Source: Elusimicrobiota bacterium (GTDB lineage: Bacteria; Elusimicrobiota; Elusimicrobia; UBA1565; UBA9628). Taken from it: a stretch of DNA of 64,000 nt. Shown here one piece after another: positions 17,703-28,397 of the stretch (positions are counted from its first letter, which is position 1; the number at the start of each line of letters is the position of its first letter). A program made the position numbers and the translations under genes. The notes below the pieces were generated by a model. That model had not been told where the DNA came from. It did not search any database and saw nothing but the letters and a program-made list of their open reading frames with translations. Location of the stretch: positions 1,127,587 through 1,191,586 of the forward strand of contig CP096137.1 of assembly GCA_023213235.1 (NCBI GenBank), read 5' to 3'.

Positions 17703-18915
17703 GGTCAGCGCTTTTTCTTCGGGGAGGGCTTGGCGGCTTTGGGGGCGACCAGGGTTTCCGGCGGGAGGTCGGCCGCCTCGATCGTCGGCCCGGAGGCCAT
17801 GATCAGCGCGCGCTCGACGGCGTGCTCGAGTTCGCGCACGTTCCCGGGCCAGGCGTAGGCGGTCAGCGCCTTCGCGGCGGCGGGGAGAACCTTGCCGCCG
17901 CCGACCCTGTGCGCACGCGCGCCTTCTTAAGGAAGGCCTCGGCCAGCGGCATCACGTCGTCGCGGCGCTCGCGCAGCGGGGGAATGGCGATCGGAAAGAC
18001 CTTCAGCCGGTAATAGAGATCCTCACGGAACTTCCCCTCGGCCACGAGCTTGGCAAGATCCCGGTTGCTCGCGGCGACGACGCGCGAGGCGACCTTGACC
18101 GGGTGGTTGTCTCCGACGCGCCGTATCTCGCCTTCCTGCAGCGCGCGCAGAAGCTTCACCTGCAGGCCCGGAGTCGTCTCCGTGATCTCGTCGAGGAACA
18201 GCGTCCCGCCGGACGCCTCTTCGAAAAGGCCGCGCTTATTGCGGTCCGCGCCGGTGAACGAGCCTTTGACGTGGCCGAACAGTTCGCTTTCGAGCAGACC
18301 CTCGGGCAGGGCGCCGCAGTTGATCGCGACGAAGGAGCCGTCGCGGCGGGGCGAGTTCTCGTGCAGGGCGCGCGCGATGACTTCCTTGCCCGTGCCGGAC
18401 TCGCCGGTGATGAGCACGGTGGCGTCGGTGCCGGCGACCTTGTCGACGAGAACGAGGACCTTCTTCATCTCTTCGCTGGCGACGACGATCTTCGCGAAGC
18501 CTTGGCGCTCGCGCACCTCGGCCCGCAGGCGGCGCACCTCGCCGACGAGGTCCCGGTGCTCGACGGACTTGCGCAGGGCCAGCGCCAGTTCCTCGGCCTC
18601 GACCGGCTTGGTCAGGTAGTCGAATGCGCCCGCCTTCATCGCAGCCACCGCGGTGTCGATCGAGCCGTGGCCCGTGATCACGATGACTCCGGTCTCGGGC
18701 TGGCTCGCCTTGACGGCGGCGAGGACCTGCAGGCCGTCGCCGCCGTCGAGGCGCAGGTCGGTGACGACGGCGTCGTAAATCTGCTTCTCGACGCGCGCGA
18801 CGGCCGCGGCGACCGTCCTTTCGGCGTCGACGCGCCAGCCGCGCCGCTTGAGCTCGAGCGCGAGCATGGCGGCCTGGGCGGCGTCGTCCTCGACGAGCAG
18901 AAGTCGTTTTTCCAT
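17703..18915 (-). CDS. NtrC-family response regulator without DNA-binding domain, one frame break
   Basis: About 404 residues. An N-terminal receiver ([39 protein letters not shown]) is followed by a sigma-54 AAA+ domain: Walker A GESGTGKE, the sigma-54 contact loop as GSFTGA rather than GAFTGA, Walker B TLFLDEI, sensor region VVAASNRDL and the arginine finger FREDLYYRL. The frame breaks near 17910; the restored tail continues through [15 protein letters not shown] and ends [12 protein letters not shown]. No Fis-type helix-turn-helix follows the AAA+ lid, so the protein probably activates from solution, like FlgR of Helicobacter or CtcC of Chlamydia. It is divergent from the atypical sigma-54. 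Confidence 0.85.
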
Positions 18916-18991
18916 TGACGGGTGATTACGGGGCGAGTGGCCGTTATGTTGCTATATTAAACGAGCGACGGCCTTCGCACCGAGATTCTAC

Positions 18992-20057
18992 ATGAAACAG
19001 GCTCAAGGACTACGCCTTCAGCAGCGCCTCTCCGTCCTCGGCCGCCTCCGCATGGCCGACTGGATCGAGATGCCCGAGCGCGAATTCGCACGGCAGGTCG
19101 AAAAGGTCGAGAAGGACCCGCTCTTCCGCAAGCTGTACTTCGGGTCGGCGGGTCTGCCGTCGGCCATCCGCCGCCGGCGCTGGCCGGGGGGCGTCTGTCG
19201 TCCAGCTTTTACGACGTCGACGAGGGCCGCGCCGCGGCGCGCAGCGCGTCGACGTGGAGGGCAAGCTCGACGCCCGGAGGGACGTCCTGCCTCTGATACG
19301 CAAGATGGGACAGCCGGCGTTCGAGCGTTATTTTCTCCAGGCCGAGGAAGCGGTGACCTTGCCGGAGATCGCCAAGCGCACCGGGCTGACCGAGGAGGAA
19401 GTCGGGCGAGTGCACGATCTTCTGCTCGAGGTCGGCGCGGAAGCGGAATTCGCCGGCGCTCCCCAGGCCGCGCCGGCCGCGAAGGGAAATGTGTGCCTCG
19501 CCCGGCTGACCGGCGAGCCTGGCCGCGCGGCGTTCGAGTTCCTCGCGCCGTATTGGGCTCGCGGACTCTACCAAGTGCGCTACGAGGATCTCGAGTCCTG
19601 GAAGTCCTCCGGCCGGCTCAGCGGCGAGGAGCGCCGCCGTCTGCGCCATCTCCTGAAGAAGTTGGAGACGCTCAACCTGAGGCAGAGCACGATCTTCCGG
19701 ATACTCGAGTCCTTCGCCGTGATCCAATCCGATTTCCTCCGTACGCGCCGCCCGGAGGACCAGCGCCCGGTGAGCCTGCGCCTGCTCGCGCGGCGCCTGC
19801 AGCTCTCTCCGAGCACGGTCTCGCGCGCGCTGTCGCACCGCACCGTGAGACTGCCGTGGGGGCCGGAGCTGCCGATGATCTCGTTCGTTCCCGGCCAGCG
19901 GCGCGTGCTCAAGGACGTCCTGCGGCTATGGCTCGCCGCCGGCCCCCAGGCGACCGACGCCGAGTTCGCTCGCCGCCTCAAGAAGGAGCGCGGCATCGAA
20001 GTCTCCCGGCGCACGGTCAACGCGGTGCGCAACGCGTTGAAGAAAGACCCGGATTAA
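18992..20057 (+). CDS. Divergent sigma-54 (RpoN-like) factor, at least two frame breaks
   Basis: Region I is clear at the start: MKQAQGLRLQQRLSVLGRLR, then MADWIEMPEREFARQVEKV and KDPLF, matching the RpoN activator-interacting region. The core-binding domain is degenerate. The C-terminus has the sigma-54 helix-turn-helix (SPSTVSRALSHRTV, compare HeSTVSRv..nKY) and an altered RpoN box, SRRTVNAVRNALK, where canonical proteins have ARRTVAKYRE. Length is about 355 residues, versus 430-500 for typical RpoN. Breaks lie near 19190 (GGGGGG) and 19235. An extended -10 (TGC-TATATT, 18950-18958) lies upstream. The stop overlaps the convergent CBS gene stop by 2 nt. Confidence 0.75.
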
Positions 20058-20422
20058 CCCCCGCCTCTGAGCAGCGCGCGGAGCATGTCGAGCGTGGTGA
20101 CGATCCCGGTCGGCTCTCCGTCGCGCGTGAGGACGATCCGGTGGATTCGCTTGGACAGCATCTGCCGCGCCGCGTCGCGCACCGAGGAGTCTTCCTCCAG
20201 CGTGACGACCCACGGGGTCATCGCCTGTTTGACGGTAAGGCCCGAGTCGAGTTCCTTGCCTATCAAGTCGGTGCGGGAGAGCATCCCGAGCAGGCGGCCC
20301 TCCGCGGTCATCACCGGGGCGCCGGAAATTCCGCGCTTGGCGAAGAGGTCCGCGGCCTTCCGCAGCGTGGTGTCCGGGGAGAGTCCGATCAACGGCTTGC
20401 GCATGACGTTCTTGGCGAGCAT
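20054..20422 (-). CDS. Two-CBS-domain protein
   Basis: 122 residues from ATG 20422, which has GGAGGTGG just upstream (longer starts lack an SD). Tandem CBS modules: MRKPLIGLSPDTTLRKAADLFAKRGISGAPVM and LLGMLSRTDLI, then MTPWVVTLEEDSSVRDAARQML, RIHRIVLTRDGEPTGIVTTLDML. Stand-alone CBS pairs sense adenine nucleotides and modulate partner proteins. Neighbours include a Usp protein and phosphoketolase, suggesting energy-state signalling (inference). Intact. Confidence 0.88.
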   Translation of the reverse strand: MLAKNVMRKPLIGLSPDTTLRKAADLFAKRGISGAPVMTAEGRLLGMLSRTDLIGKELDSGLTVKQAMTPWVVTLEEDSSVRDAARQMLSKRIHRIVLTRDGEPTGIVTTLDMLRALLRGGG

Positions 20423-20742
20423 GGCGTCCACCTCCGATCGACACTTAAACCGACGCAACGAAAGCGCCGCCGAGGGCGGCTGGCCGAAGCGTTGCGATAA
20501 TCCCGGGTGGAGGGCGGGGACAAGAGCCCCGGCCCTCCACCCAAGAGCCCCGCGGAGCGGGGCCGACGCGAAAGACGAGTCGCACCGGACGACGCCGATG
20601 GCCCGGCTCGAGATGGGTCCCTGAAACGGCGCTCCGTCGAAGTCAGCAAGGCAGGGCGGCCAAAATGACCGCCCTGCTTCCGTTTCGGGTCCGAGCGGCA
20701 GAATCGTTGCTTGCTCTCCGGGCAGAGACGTCCGGAGGCCTC
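20423..20742. other. Divergent intergenic region with three hairpins
   Basis: 320 nt between two divergent start codons with no convincing ORF. It holds a long stem (20505-20519 / 20527-20542, one bulge, AC-rich loop), a 7-bp stem GCCCCGC/GCGGGGC (20547-20563) and a 9-bp stem GCAGGGCGG/CCGCCCTGC (20651-20677) around an AAAAT loop. Any of these may be terminators of a short transcript or protein sites; no promoter is obvious. Confidence 0.5.
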
Positions 20743-21566
20743 ATGTTCCACTTTCCGCCGCGCCGCATCCTCGTCCCCGTCGACCTGACGCCGGCCTCGC
20801 TGCGCGCCTTTCGCGCGGCGCGTTGGGTGGCCGACAAGTTTCACGCGCGCCTCGAGCTCGTCCACTGCCGGCCGGCCGCGACCCCCGAACTTCACGCCTA
20901 TGGCTCGGCCGTCGAACGGCACGAGCGCCGCCGGGCCGAAGCGTTCCTGCGCCGCCGGTTCAAGGGCGCGCACGCGCTCCACATCATCACCGGGTCCCCG
21001 GCGGCGGTCGCCCTCCGCCTGGCGAAAGTGCGGCGCTGCGACCTGCTCGTCGTCGGAACCCACGGGCGGCTGGGCGCCGCGCGCGCGCTCAACGGCTCCG
21101 TCGCGGCGTCGATCATGCGCGGCGCCCGCGTGCCCGTCCTCGTCGTGCGAGGGGCTTCCGGCCGCCGCGCCACGTTCTGGCGCCGCTGCGCGAGGACAAG
21201 GAGGCGGAACGCGGACTCGTCGCCGCGGGCGTCGTCGCGCGCGCTCTGGGCGCGCGTCTCGACGTCCTGCACGTCGTCACCGACCCGCTGTTCGGAGTCC
21301 GCCCCGAGCCCCTGCTCCGGGCGAGGGTCGGGGCCCTGACGGCGGGAGTCCGTCGCGCCACCCGTCCGACGCCCCTCGTCCGGCTCGGGCGTCCCGTCGA
21401 GGAGATCCTGCGCGCGGCGCGCGGGCGGGATCTCATCGTCATGGTCGAGCGCTCCCGGTCGCCCCTCGAGGATCTGTTCGCCGGCACGACGGCCGAGCGC
21501 GTGGCGCGGCGCGCGACGGCTCCGGTGCTGACGATCCCGGCGGGCCTGCGTCCCGCCCGACGCTAG
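20743..21566 (+). CDS. Tandem universal stress protein (two UspA domains), one frame break
   Basis: About 274 residues from ATG 20743, preceded by GGAGG; an upstream in-frame start lacks an SD. Domain 1: RRILVPVDLTPASLRAFRAARWVADKF, DLLVVGTHGRLG...GSVAASIMRGARVPVLVV, with the ATP-binding GxxG(9x)GS-type pattern. Domain 2, in the second frame: VLAPLREDKEAERGLVAAGVVARALGARLDVLHVV, DLIVMVERSRSPLEDLFAGTTAERVARRATAPVLTI. The frame breaks near 21160-21175. The tail overlaps the convergent xfp stop by 4 nt. A general stress role is likely. Confidence 0.85.
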
Positions 21567-24036
21567 GACAGGGACGACGGATTCTTCGTCATTTCCGCTG
21601 AGAGGGCCTGCTGCTCGATCGGCGTCACGATCATCGGCCCCGGGGCGATCTCCTCAAGGATCTCGGCGACGGGCTGGATGGGCGGGCTCCAGCGCCAGTT
21701 CCGGATCTCAGGCAGGTCCTCGCCGTGCTCGACGACGTAGGCGTCGTGCTCGACGCGGCGTGCGCGCAGGTCCTGGCGCACGCGCGCCAGAAGGTGCGCG
21801 AAACGCGGCGTCCGCGCGAGCGCGGCCTCCGCCAGGCTCCAGCGGTCGACGCCGTTGCGCACGAGCGTGTCGAACGGCGTCGAGCAGCTACCCTCCTCGC
21901 GGAAGCCGTGGACGGCGAAGTTCTTCGAATTGCCGCGCGCGTGCACGAGACGGTGGACGAGGCCCCCGTAGCCGTGGAAGGCGAAGACGACGGGCTTGTC
22001 CGGCGTGAACAGGTCGAGGAACTCGTTTTCCGGCATCGCGTCGGGATGCTCGCCCGGCGCGCGCAGCGACATGAGATTGACGACGTTGACCACGCGCGCC
22101 TTGAGGCCCGGCGCGAGCGTCCGCAGCAGCTCCACCGCCGCGATGATCTCCTGGGTCGGGACGTCTCCGCAGCCGGCCATGACGACGTCGGGCTGGGCCC
22201 CGTCGTCGGTGCCGGCCCAGTCCCACGTCCCGAGGCCCGCGGCGACGTGCTTGATCGCCTGGTCCATCGGCAGCCACTGCGGCGCGACGTGCTTGCCGCC
22301 GACGACGACGTTGACGAGCCCGCGCGAGCGCAGGACCTTGTCCGTCACGCACAGGAGCGTGTTCGCGTCGGGGGCGAGGTAGGTCCGGATCAGCTCGGGC
22401 TTGAGGTTGAGGACGTGATCGAGGAACCCGGGCGCCTGGTGGCTGAAGCCGTTGTGGTCCTGGCGCCAGACGTGGCTGCTGAGCAGGTAGTTCAACGACG
22501 GCAGCGGCAGGCGCCAGTGAACCTTGGACGCGACGTCGAGCCACTTCGCGTGCTGGTTGAGCATCGACGCGACCAGTTGAATGAACGCCTCGTAGCAGTT
22601 GAAGAACCCGTGGCGGCCCGTCAGCAGGTACCCCTCGAGCCAGCCTTGGCACAACTGCTCGCTCAGGACCTCCATCACGCGCCCTTTCGCCGAGACGTTG
22701 AGGTCGAGCGGGTAGATCTCGCCCATGAAGCAGTTCGAGTCGGACTCGTAGAGCGCGCTCCAACCGTTGGAGATGGTCTCGTCGGGGCCGAACACGCGGA
22801 ACGACTCGGGGTTGGCCTTCGCCACGTCGCGGATCATCTTGCCCTGCACGCGCGTCGACTCGGCGTCGTGCGCGCCGGGACGCGAGACCTGGAACGCGTG
22901 GTCGCGGAAGTCGGGCATGCGCAGGGGGCGGAGCGTCCGCCGGCGTTGGCCTTGGGGTTGGCGCTCATGCGGCGCGTCCCGGACGGCGCGAGCGCCGCGA
23001 TCTCCGGGCGCGGGGCGCCCTTCTCGTCGAAAAGCTCCTCCGGCCGATAGGACTTGAGCCAGCCCTCGAGCAGCTCGACGCGGCCCGGCTTCTCCATGTC
23101 GTTCATGCGGAACGCGTGGGCGCGGCAGGTGTTCTCGACGGGCTGTCCGTCGATCTTCTCCGGGCCCGTCCACCCCTTCGGCGTGCGCAGGACGATCATC
23201 GGCCAGCGCGGGCGCACGGCGGCCGCTCCCTCGGCGCGGGCGCGCTTCTGGATCGCGGCGATCTCGTCGGCGCAGGCGTCGAGCGCGGCGGCCATCGCCT
23301 GATGGACGGCCCGCGGGTCGCTGCCCGAGACGAACAGAGGCTCGTGGCCGTAGCCGCGCAGCAGGGAGGCGAGCTCGTCCTGCGGGATGCGCGAGAGCAC
23401 GGTCGGGTTGGCGATCTTGTATTGATTGAGGTGCAGGATCGGCAGGACGGCGCCGTCGCGCGCGGGGTTGAGGAACTTGTTCGAGTGCCAGCTGGCCGCG
23501 AGCGGGCCCGTCTCGGCCTCTCCGTCTCCGACGACGCACACCGCGAGCAAGGACGGGTCGTCGAGCACCGCGCCGTAGGAGTGCGCGAGCGAATAGCCGA
23601 GCTCGCCGCCCTCGTGTAACGAGCCGGGCGTCTCGGGCGGCGCGTGGCTGCCGGCGCCGCCGGGCCAGGCGAAGTTCTTGAAGAGGCGCTTGAGGCCGGC
23701 GTCGTCGCGCGTGACGTCGGGGTAGAGCTCGCTGAACGTGCCCTCGAGATAGGCGTTGGCGACGACGGCGGGGCCGCCGTGGCCCGGGCCGGCGACGAAG
23801 ATCGCGTCGAGATCGCGCGCCTTGATGACGCGGTTGACGTGCGCCCAGATCAGGTTGAGGCCCGGCGACGTGCCCCAGTGGCCGAGCATGCGCGGCTTGA
23901 CGTGCTCCCGCTTCAGCGGGACGCGCAGCATCGGGTTGTCCTTCAGGAAGATCTCGCCGACGGCGAGATAGTTCGCGGCGCGCCAGTAGGCGTCGATCGC
24001 GTCGAGCTCCCGGGGGGACAGGGGTCCGTCGTTCAT
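21563..24036 (-). CDS. xfp: Xylulose-5-P/fructose-6-P phosphoketolase, one frame break
   Basis: About 825 residues, family length. Thiamine-diphosphate enzyme that cleaves xylulose-5-P or fructose-6-P with phosphate to acetyl-P. Diagnostic stretches: [91 protein letters not shown], then [39 protein letters not shown] and [13 protein letters not shown]. The break is near 22930 at a GGGG run. An SD (GGAGG) precedes ATG 24036. It supplies acetyl-P/acetyl-CoA from sugars without decarboxylation. Confidence 0.95.
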
Positions 24037-24225
24037 GTGCGCTCCTCCGCGGATCGGGGCTTCCCGTCCGCGTCACAACTTTAATTCATCCCCGCGACGG
24101 GGCCCATGGACTTCCTGTCTCATTTTCATGGCGGCGGCGGGGACAATAAAGTCACGTCCCGCTTCTCGCCCCAGCCCAACGCCGGCGGTACAATGCCGTC
24201 GCGTCGCCGTCCGAAAGGAGGTTCG

Positions 24226-26732
24226 ATGAGCTGGAGCCGTTTTGCCGCGCGCGCCGTCGTCCTCGCCGCCGCCTTGGCGGGAGCGCGCGCCTCGGCCGGC
24301 ACCGTCGTCAGCCTCAACTTCGACGACAACACGGCCACTCACCGGATCGCGCAGCGCCTGCTCGACGAGCGGGGGATGAAGGGCTCCTTCTACATCAACA
24401 CCCAGTATATAGGGACCAGCGGCTACTACCTGAGCCGCGCCGACCTTTCCTCGCTCGCCGCCGGCGGCCACGAGATCGCGGGGCACACGCTGACCCACCA
24501 GATCCTGACCAACGTCTCCGCGGCCGAGGCTCGCCGCCAGGCCTGCAACGACCGGACGACCCTGCAGTCCTGGGGTTCAACCCGGTCTCCTTCGCGTACC
24601 CGAACGGGAACTGGAACTCCGCGGTGATCGACATCGTGCGCTCGTGCGGATACACGAACGCCCGGACCGTCGGCGGGATCGGAACGCGCGCCGAGACGAT
24701 TCCTCCGGCCAATATGTTCGCGATCCGCACGCCGCCGCTCGTCCTCCAGCAGACGACCTTGGCCCAGCTGCAGAAGTACGTGACGGACGCCGAGAACAGC
24801 GGGGGCGGCCTGGTCCCGTTCGTGATCCACCGCGTCTGCAACGGCTGCGGCTCCGACACGATCACCGAGGCGAACCTGCGCGCGTTCCTGGACTGGCTCG
24901 GTCCGCGCTCGGCCAACGGGACCGTCGTGCGGACGATGGCCCAGGCGCTCGGCGCGCCGCCGCCTCCGCCGCCTCCGCCGGCGCCGGGGATCGCCTCGCT
25001 GGCGCCCTCCTCGGCGACGGCCGGCGGCCCTTCCTTTATGCTCCGCGTGAACGGATCCGGCTTCACGACCGCCTCGACGGTGCGCTGGAACGGCGCGAAC
25101 CGGATCACGACGTACTCGAGCCCGGTCCGCCTCGACGCCTCGATCGCGGCGGCCGACATCGCGGCCGCCGGAAGCTTCGCCGTGACCGTCGCCGACCCCA
25201 ACGGCAACTCGAACGCGGCGGCCTTCACGGTGGCGGCGGCGTCCGCGCCGCCTCCTCCGCCGCCCGCGCCGCCTTCGATTTCCGGCCTGTCGCCCTCGAG
25301 CGCGACGGCGGGCTCCGCGGCCTTCACGCTGCGCGTGGACGGCGCGAACTTCACGGCGGACGCAGGAGTGCGCTGGAACGGCGCGACCCGGGCGACGACC
25401 TTCGTCTCGGCCGCGCGCCTCGACGCGGCGATCCCGGCGAGCGACCTGTCGGGCCCCGGCACGGCGTCGATCACGGTCGTGAGCACGGCGGGAACGTCGA
25501 ACGCGGCGTCCTTCACGGTCTCGCCGCCTCCGGTCCAGACCCCGGCCGCGCCGTCGATTTCCGCGTTGTCGCCGTCGAGCGCGACGGCGGGCTCGCCCGC
25601 GTTCACCTTGCGCGTCGACGGGGCGAACTTCACCGCGGACGCGGCCGTGCGCTGGAACGGCGCGAACCGGGCGACGACCTTCGTGTCCGCCGCGCGGCTC
25701 GACGCGGCGATTCCCGCGGGCGACGTGGCCGCGCCGGGGACGGCGTCGGTCACCGTCATCAGCACGGGGGGACTTCGAACGCGGCGTCCTTCACGGTGAC
25801 GGCGGCCTCGGCGCCCCCGCCGGCGGGAAATCCCGTCCCGACGATCACGGCGCACAGCCCCGCGTCGTGGCCCGCGGGGGCTCGGCGTTCAACCTCACGG
25901 TCGACGGAGCGAACTACGTCTCCGGCGCGAGCGTGCGCTTCAACGGCGCGACGCGCACGGGCACCTTGCAGGGCACGACGCGCCTGATCGTCTACATTCC
26001 CGCGAGCGACGTCGTCGCCCCGGCGACGGTGACCATCACCGTCGTGAACCCGGGGCCCGGCGGCGGCCCGTCGAACGCGCGCACCTTCGTCGTGACGGGG
26101 AGCAGCGCGCCCTCGGGCGGGGCCAACGCGGTCCCGTCGATCTCCGCGCTGAGCCCTTCGTCGCGTCCGCCCGGCGGCGGCGCCTTCAACCTGACCGTCG
26201 ACGGCGCGGGTTTCGCGAGCGGGGCGTCCGTGCGCTGGAACGGACTGAACCGGCCGGGGACGCTCCAGGGCTCGAGCCGCCTGATCGTCTACATCCCGCC
26301 GTCGGACGTCGCGGCGGCGGGGACCGCGGAGGTGCGCGTGTTCAACCCCGCGCCGGGAGGGGGTCTCTCCAACGCCCTGACCTTCACGATCGGCACGTCG
26401 AGCGCCGAGACGGTGAGCCCCGCGGCGGACCCGTCGTTCTCCTTCCGCGAGCACTACGCGTTCCCGAGCCCGTCGCGGCGCGGCCAGCCCGTGACGATCC
26501 GCGTGCGCGCCGGCCTCGCGGACTCCGTCGAGGTGCGCGTCTACGACCTGGCCGGGCGCCTCGTGAAGGCGGGGAGGCCGGCGCGCCGCGCATCGTCGAC
26601 GACTACTACTCGCAGGACTTCACCTGGGACCTCGCCGGCGCCGGCTCCGGCGTCTACCTCTACACCGTCCTCGTCAAGAAGCAGGGGCACGCCGACGTGC
26701 GCGCGTCGGGCCGCTTCGGGGTGATCAAGTGA
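24226..26732 (+). CDS. Exported polysaccharide deacetylase with IPT repeats and FlgD-like C-terminal domain, several frame breaks
   Basis: About 835 residues. Signal peptide (MSWSRFAARAVVLAAALAGARASA); NodB-type deacetylase domain with VVSLNFDDN (catalytic Asp-Asp), GGHEIAGHTLTHQ (metal His pair) and VSFAYPNGNWN. A polyproline linker leads into five IPT/TIG-like Ig modules (about 25000-26400), each with xISxLSPSSATAG...FTLRVDGANF...VRWNGA. The C-terminal module (YAFPSPSRRGQPVTIRV, VEVRVYDLAGRLVKAG, SGVYLYTVLVKKQG, FGVIK) is FlgD-Ig/T9SS-tail-like. Frame breaks near 24574, 25770, 25877 and 26575. An excellent SD (AAAGGAGG) precedes ATG 24226. The stop overlaps the PorV-like gene (GTGA). Probably a surface or secreted glycan deacetylase. 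Confidence 0.85.
25000..26400 (+). repeat. Five tandem IPT/TIG coding repeats
   Basis: Five modules of about 85 codons inside the deacetylase. Modules 2 and 3 (about 25275-25530 and 25555-25800) are nearly identical at DNA level over long stretches, showing recent duplication; modules 4 and 5 form a second, more similar pair (both with LQGxxRLIVYIPxSDV). Proline-rich linkers separate several of them. Confidence 0.8.
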
Positions 26733-27643
26733 GGCGCGCCGCGGCCGCCGCCTTCCTCGTCCTCGCGGGGCCGGCCGCCGCGCAGGAGAGCGCGTCGTTC
26801 CTCACGCTCGGCTCCGGAGCCCGTGCCGCCGCGATGAGCGGCGCGTACGTGGCCGCGGGCGACGACTCGAGCGCGATCTCCTGGAATCCGGCGGGCCTGG
26901 CCGGAGCCGAGCGCGAGATCCAGCTCACGCACCGCGAGGCACTCGCCGGCGCGCGGCACGAGGTCCTGGCGGCGGCCGTGCCGTGGGGCAAGGCCGTCCT
27001 CGGCTTCCAGGGCGCCTATCTCGGACACGACCCGATCCCGGGCCGCGACGCCGCCGGCCTCCCGACCGGCCGCTACAACGCCTCGGACCTCTCGGCGGGC
27101 CTGGCCGTCGCGGTCCCGCTCGGGCGTTCGGGCTGGCGCGCGGGCGCGGGGGCGAAGTTCGTGCGCAGCTCGATCGCCGAGGCCTCGGCCCGGACCTACG
27201 CCTTCGACGCCGGCACGCGCTGGGAACCGAAGACGCGCGACGGCTACGGCGTTCCCATGCTCGGGCTCGCGGTGCGCGGCCTCGGGGCCGGCCTGCGCTA
27301 CTACGACGAGACGACGCCGCTTCCCCTGGCGCTCGCCGCGGGCGCGGGCTGGCGCTTCCCGTCCGGACTGCTCGTCGGCGCCGACTACACGCGCCGGCCG
27401 CGCGCGACGCTCAAGGACGAGGTCGCGTTCGGCGCCGAGCGCGCGATCTTCCCCGCGTTCATCCTGCGCGGCGGCTTCAGTTCATCGGCCGCGCGCGCCA
27501 ACGGCGGCGGGGCGGCGTCGGTCGTCCGCGGCTTCACGGCCGGCTTCGGCGTGCGCCTCGGCACATGGCGGCTGGACTACTCGCTGGCACCCATGGGAGA
27601 ATTGGGCAACGCGCAGACGATCAGCGTCTGCGCCCGTTTATGA
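26729..27643 (+). CDS. PorV/PorQ-like outer-membrane protein (UPF0164 type)
   Basis: 304 residues, intact. Signal peptide VRRAAAAAFLVLAGPAAAQ, then the family-defining SFLTLGSGARAAAMSGAYVAAGDDSSAISWNPAGLAG, followed by barrel strands (EIQLTHREALAGARHEVLAAAV, FAFDAG-like repeats, GLRYYDETTPLPLALAAGAGWRF) and a C-terminal strand LDYSLAPMGELGNAQTISVCARL. In Bacteroidota PorV shuttles proteins with T9SS C-terminal domains to the cell surface. Here it overlaps by GTGA with a protein bearing such a tail, so a chaperone or export partner role is likely but inferred. Confidence 0.85.
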   Translation: MRRAAAAAFLVLAGPAAAQESASFLTLGSGARAAAMSGAYVAAGDDSSAISWNPAGLAGAEREIQLTHREALAGARHEVLAAAVPWGKAVLGFQGAYLGHDPIPGRDAAGLPTGRYNASDLSAGLAVAVPLGRSGWRAGAGAKFVRSSIAEASARTYAFDAGTRWEPKTRDGYGVPMLGLAVRGLGAGLRYYDETTPLPLALAAGAGWRFPSGLLVGADYTRRPRATLKDEVAFGAERAIFPAFILRGGFSSSAARANGGGAASVVRGFTAGFGVRLGTWRLDYSLAPMGELGNAQTISVCARL

Positions 27644-28397
27644 ACGCGAACGCGATCCTCGAAACGCCGTTTTCCGCCGGCGGCAGCGCCGGCCTCTCGG
27701 CCGCGCTGTCCGCGGAGCGCTCGCGCGAGGCGGTGGTTCTGTTCCCCGGCTTCCCGGGGTTTGCGCCGGCGCCCGGCGCCTTCACGGGCCCGCCGAAGAT
27801 GCGGGTGGAGCTCGCCAAGGCCGTCCTGGCGTCGAGCGGGTTCGACTGCTACCTGCCGGGCTTCAACGGGCTCGCGCCGGCGGGGACGTTCCGCTTCGAT
27901 GGCGCGCTGCGCGACGGCATCGCGCTCGCGGGGGCCCTGGCGTCCCGTTACGAGCGCGTCCACGTCGCCGGCCACAGCTTCGGCGCTTTCGTCGCGTTCA
28001 ACGCGCACCGCTCGCTGGGCGCGCGCGCGGGCCGCCTCGCGCTGATCTCCGGCCTGCTCGACCTTCCGGACGAGGCGGCCGTGCGCGCCTTCCTGCCGTA
28101 CTACTTCGAGCACTTCGCCCAGGTGCTGGGCGCCGGTCCCGAGGCCTTCGAGCGCTCGGCCGCCGACCTCGAGCGCGCGCGCCTGGCCGGCAACCCGCTG
28201 ACCGGGGCGCGGCCGATGCGCAAGGAGGAACTGCTGCTCGTCCACGGCCTGCGCGACGCGGAGGTTTCCGCGGAGCTATCGCGCCGCTTCCACGCGAAGG
28301 CGGGGGGCGCCTCGCGCTGCTCGACGCCGATCACGGCTGGTACGGGCGTCTGCCGGAGCTGTCGGCCCTGCTCGCGGAGTTCCTCGCCGCGCGCTAG
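27640..28397 (+). CDS. Alpha/beta hydrolase, one frame break
   Basis: About 252 residues, start ATG 27640 overlapping the PorV stop (ATGA). AVVLFPGFPGFAPAPG supplies the oxyanion region, VAGHSFGAFVAF the GxSxG nucleophile elbow, and the restored C-terminus LALLDADHGWYGRL supplies the catalytic Asp and His. The frame breaks near 28305 at GGGGGG. It resembles small serine esterases/lipases with a cap domain (YFEHFAQVLGAGPEAFERS). Co-expressed with the secretion genes; no signal peptide, so cytoplasmic. Substrate unknown. Confidence 0.8.

Noticed and set aside
24226..26732. Several separate genes in the deacetylase-IPT region
   Set aside because: The pieces are in different frames but form one continuous domain series (signal, deacetylase, five IPT modules, C-terminal tail) with breaks only at homopolymers.
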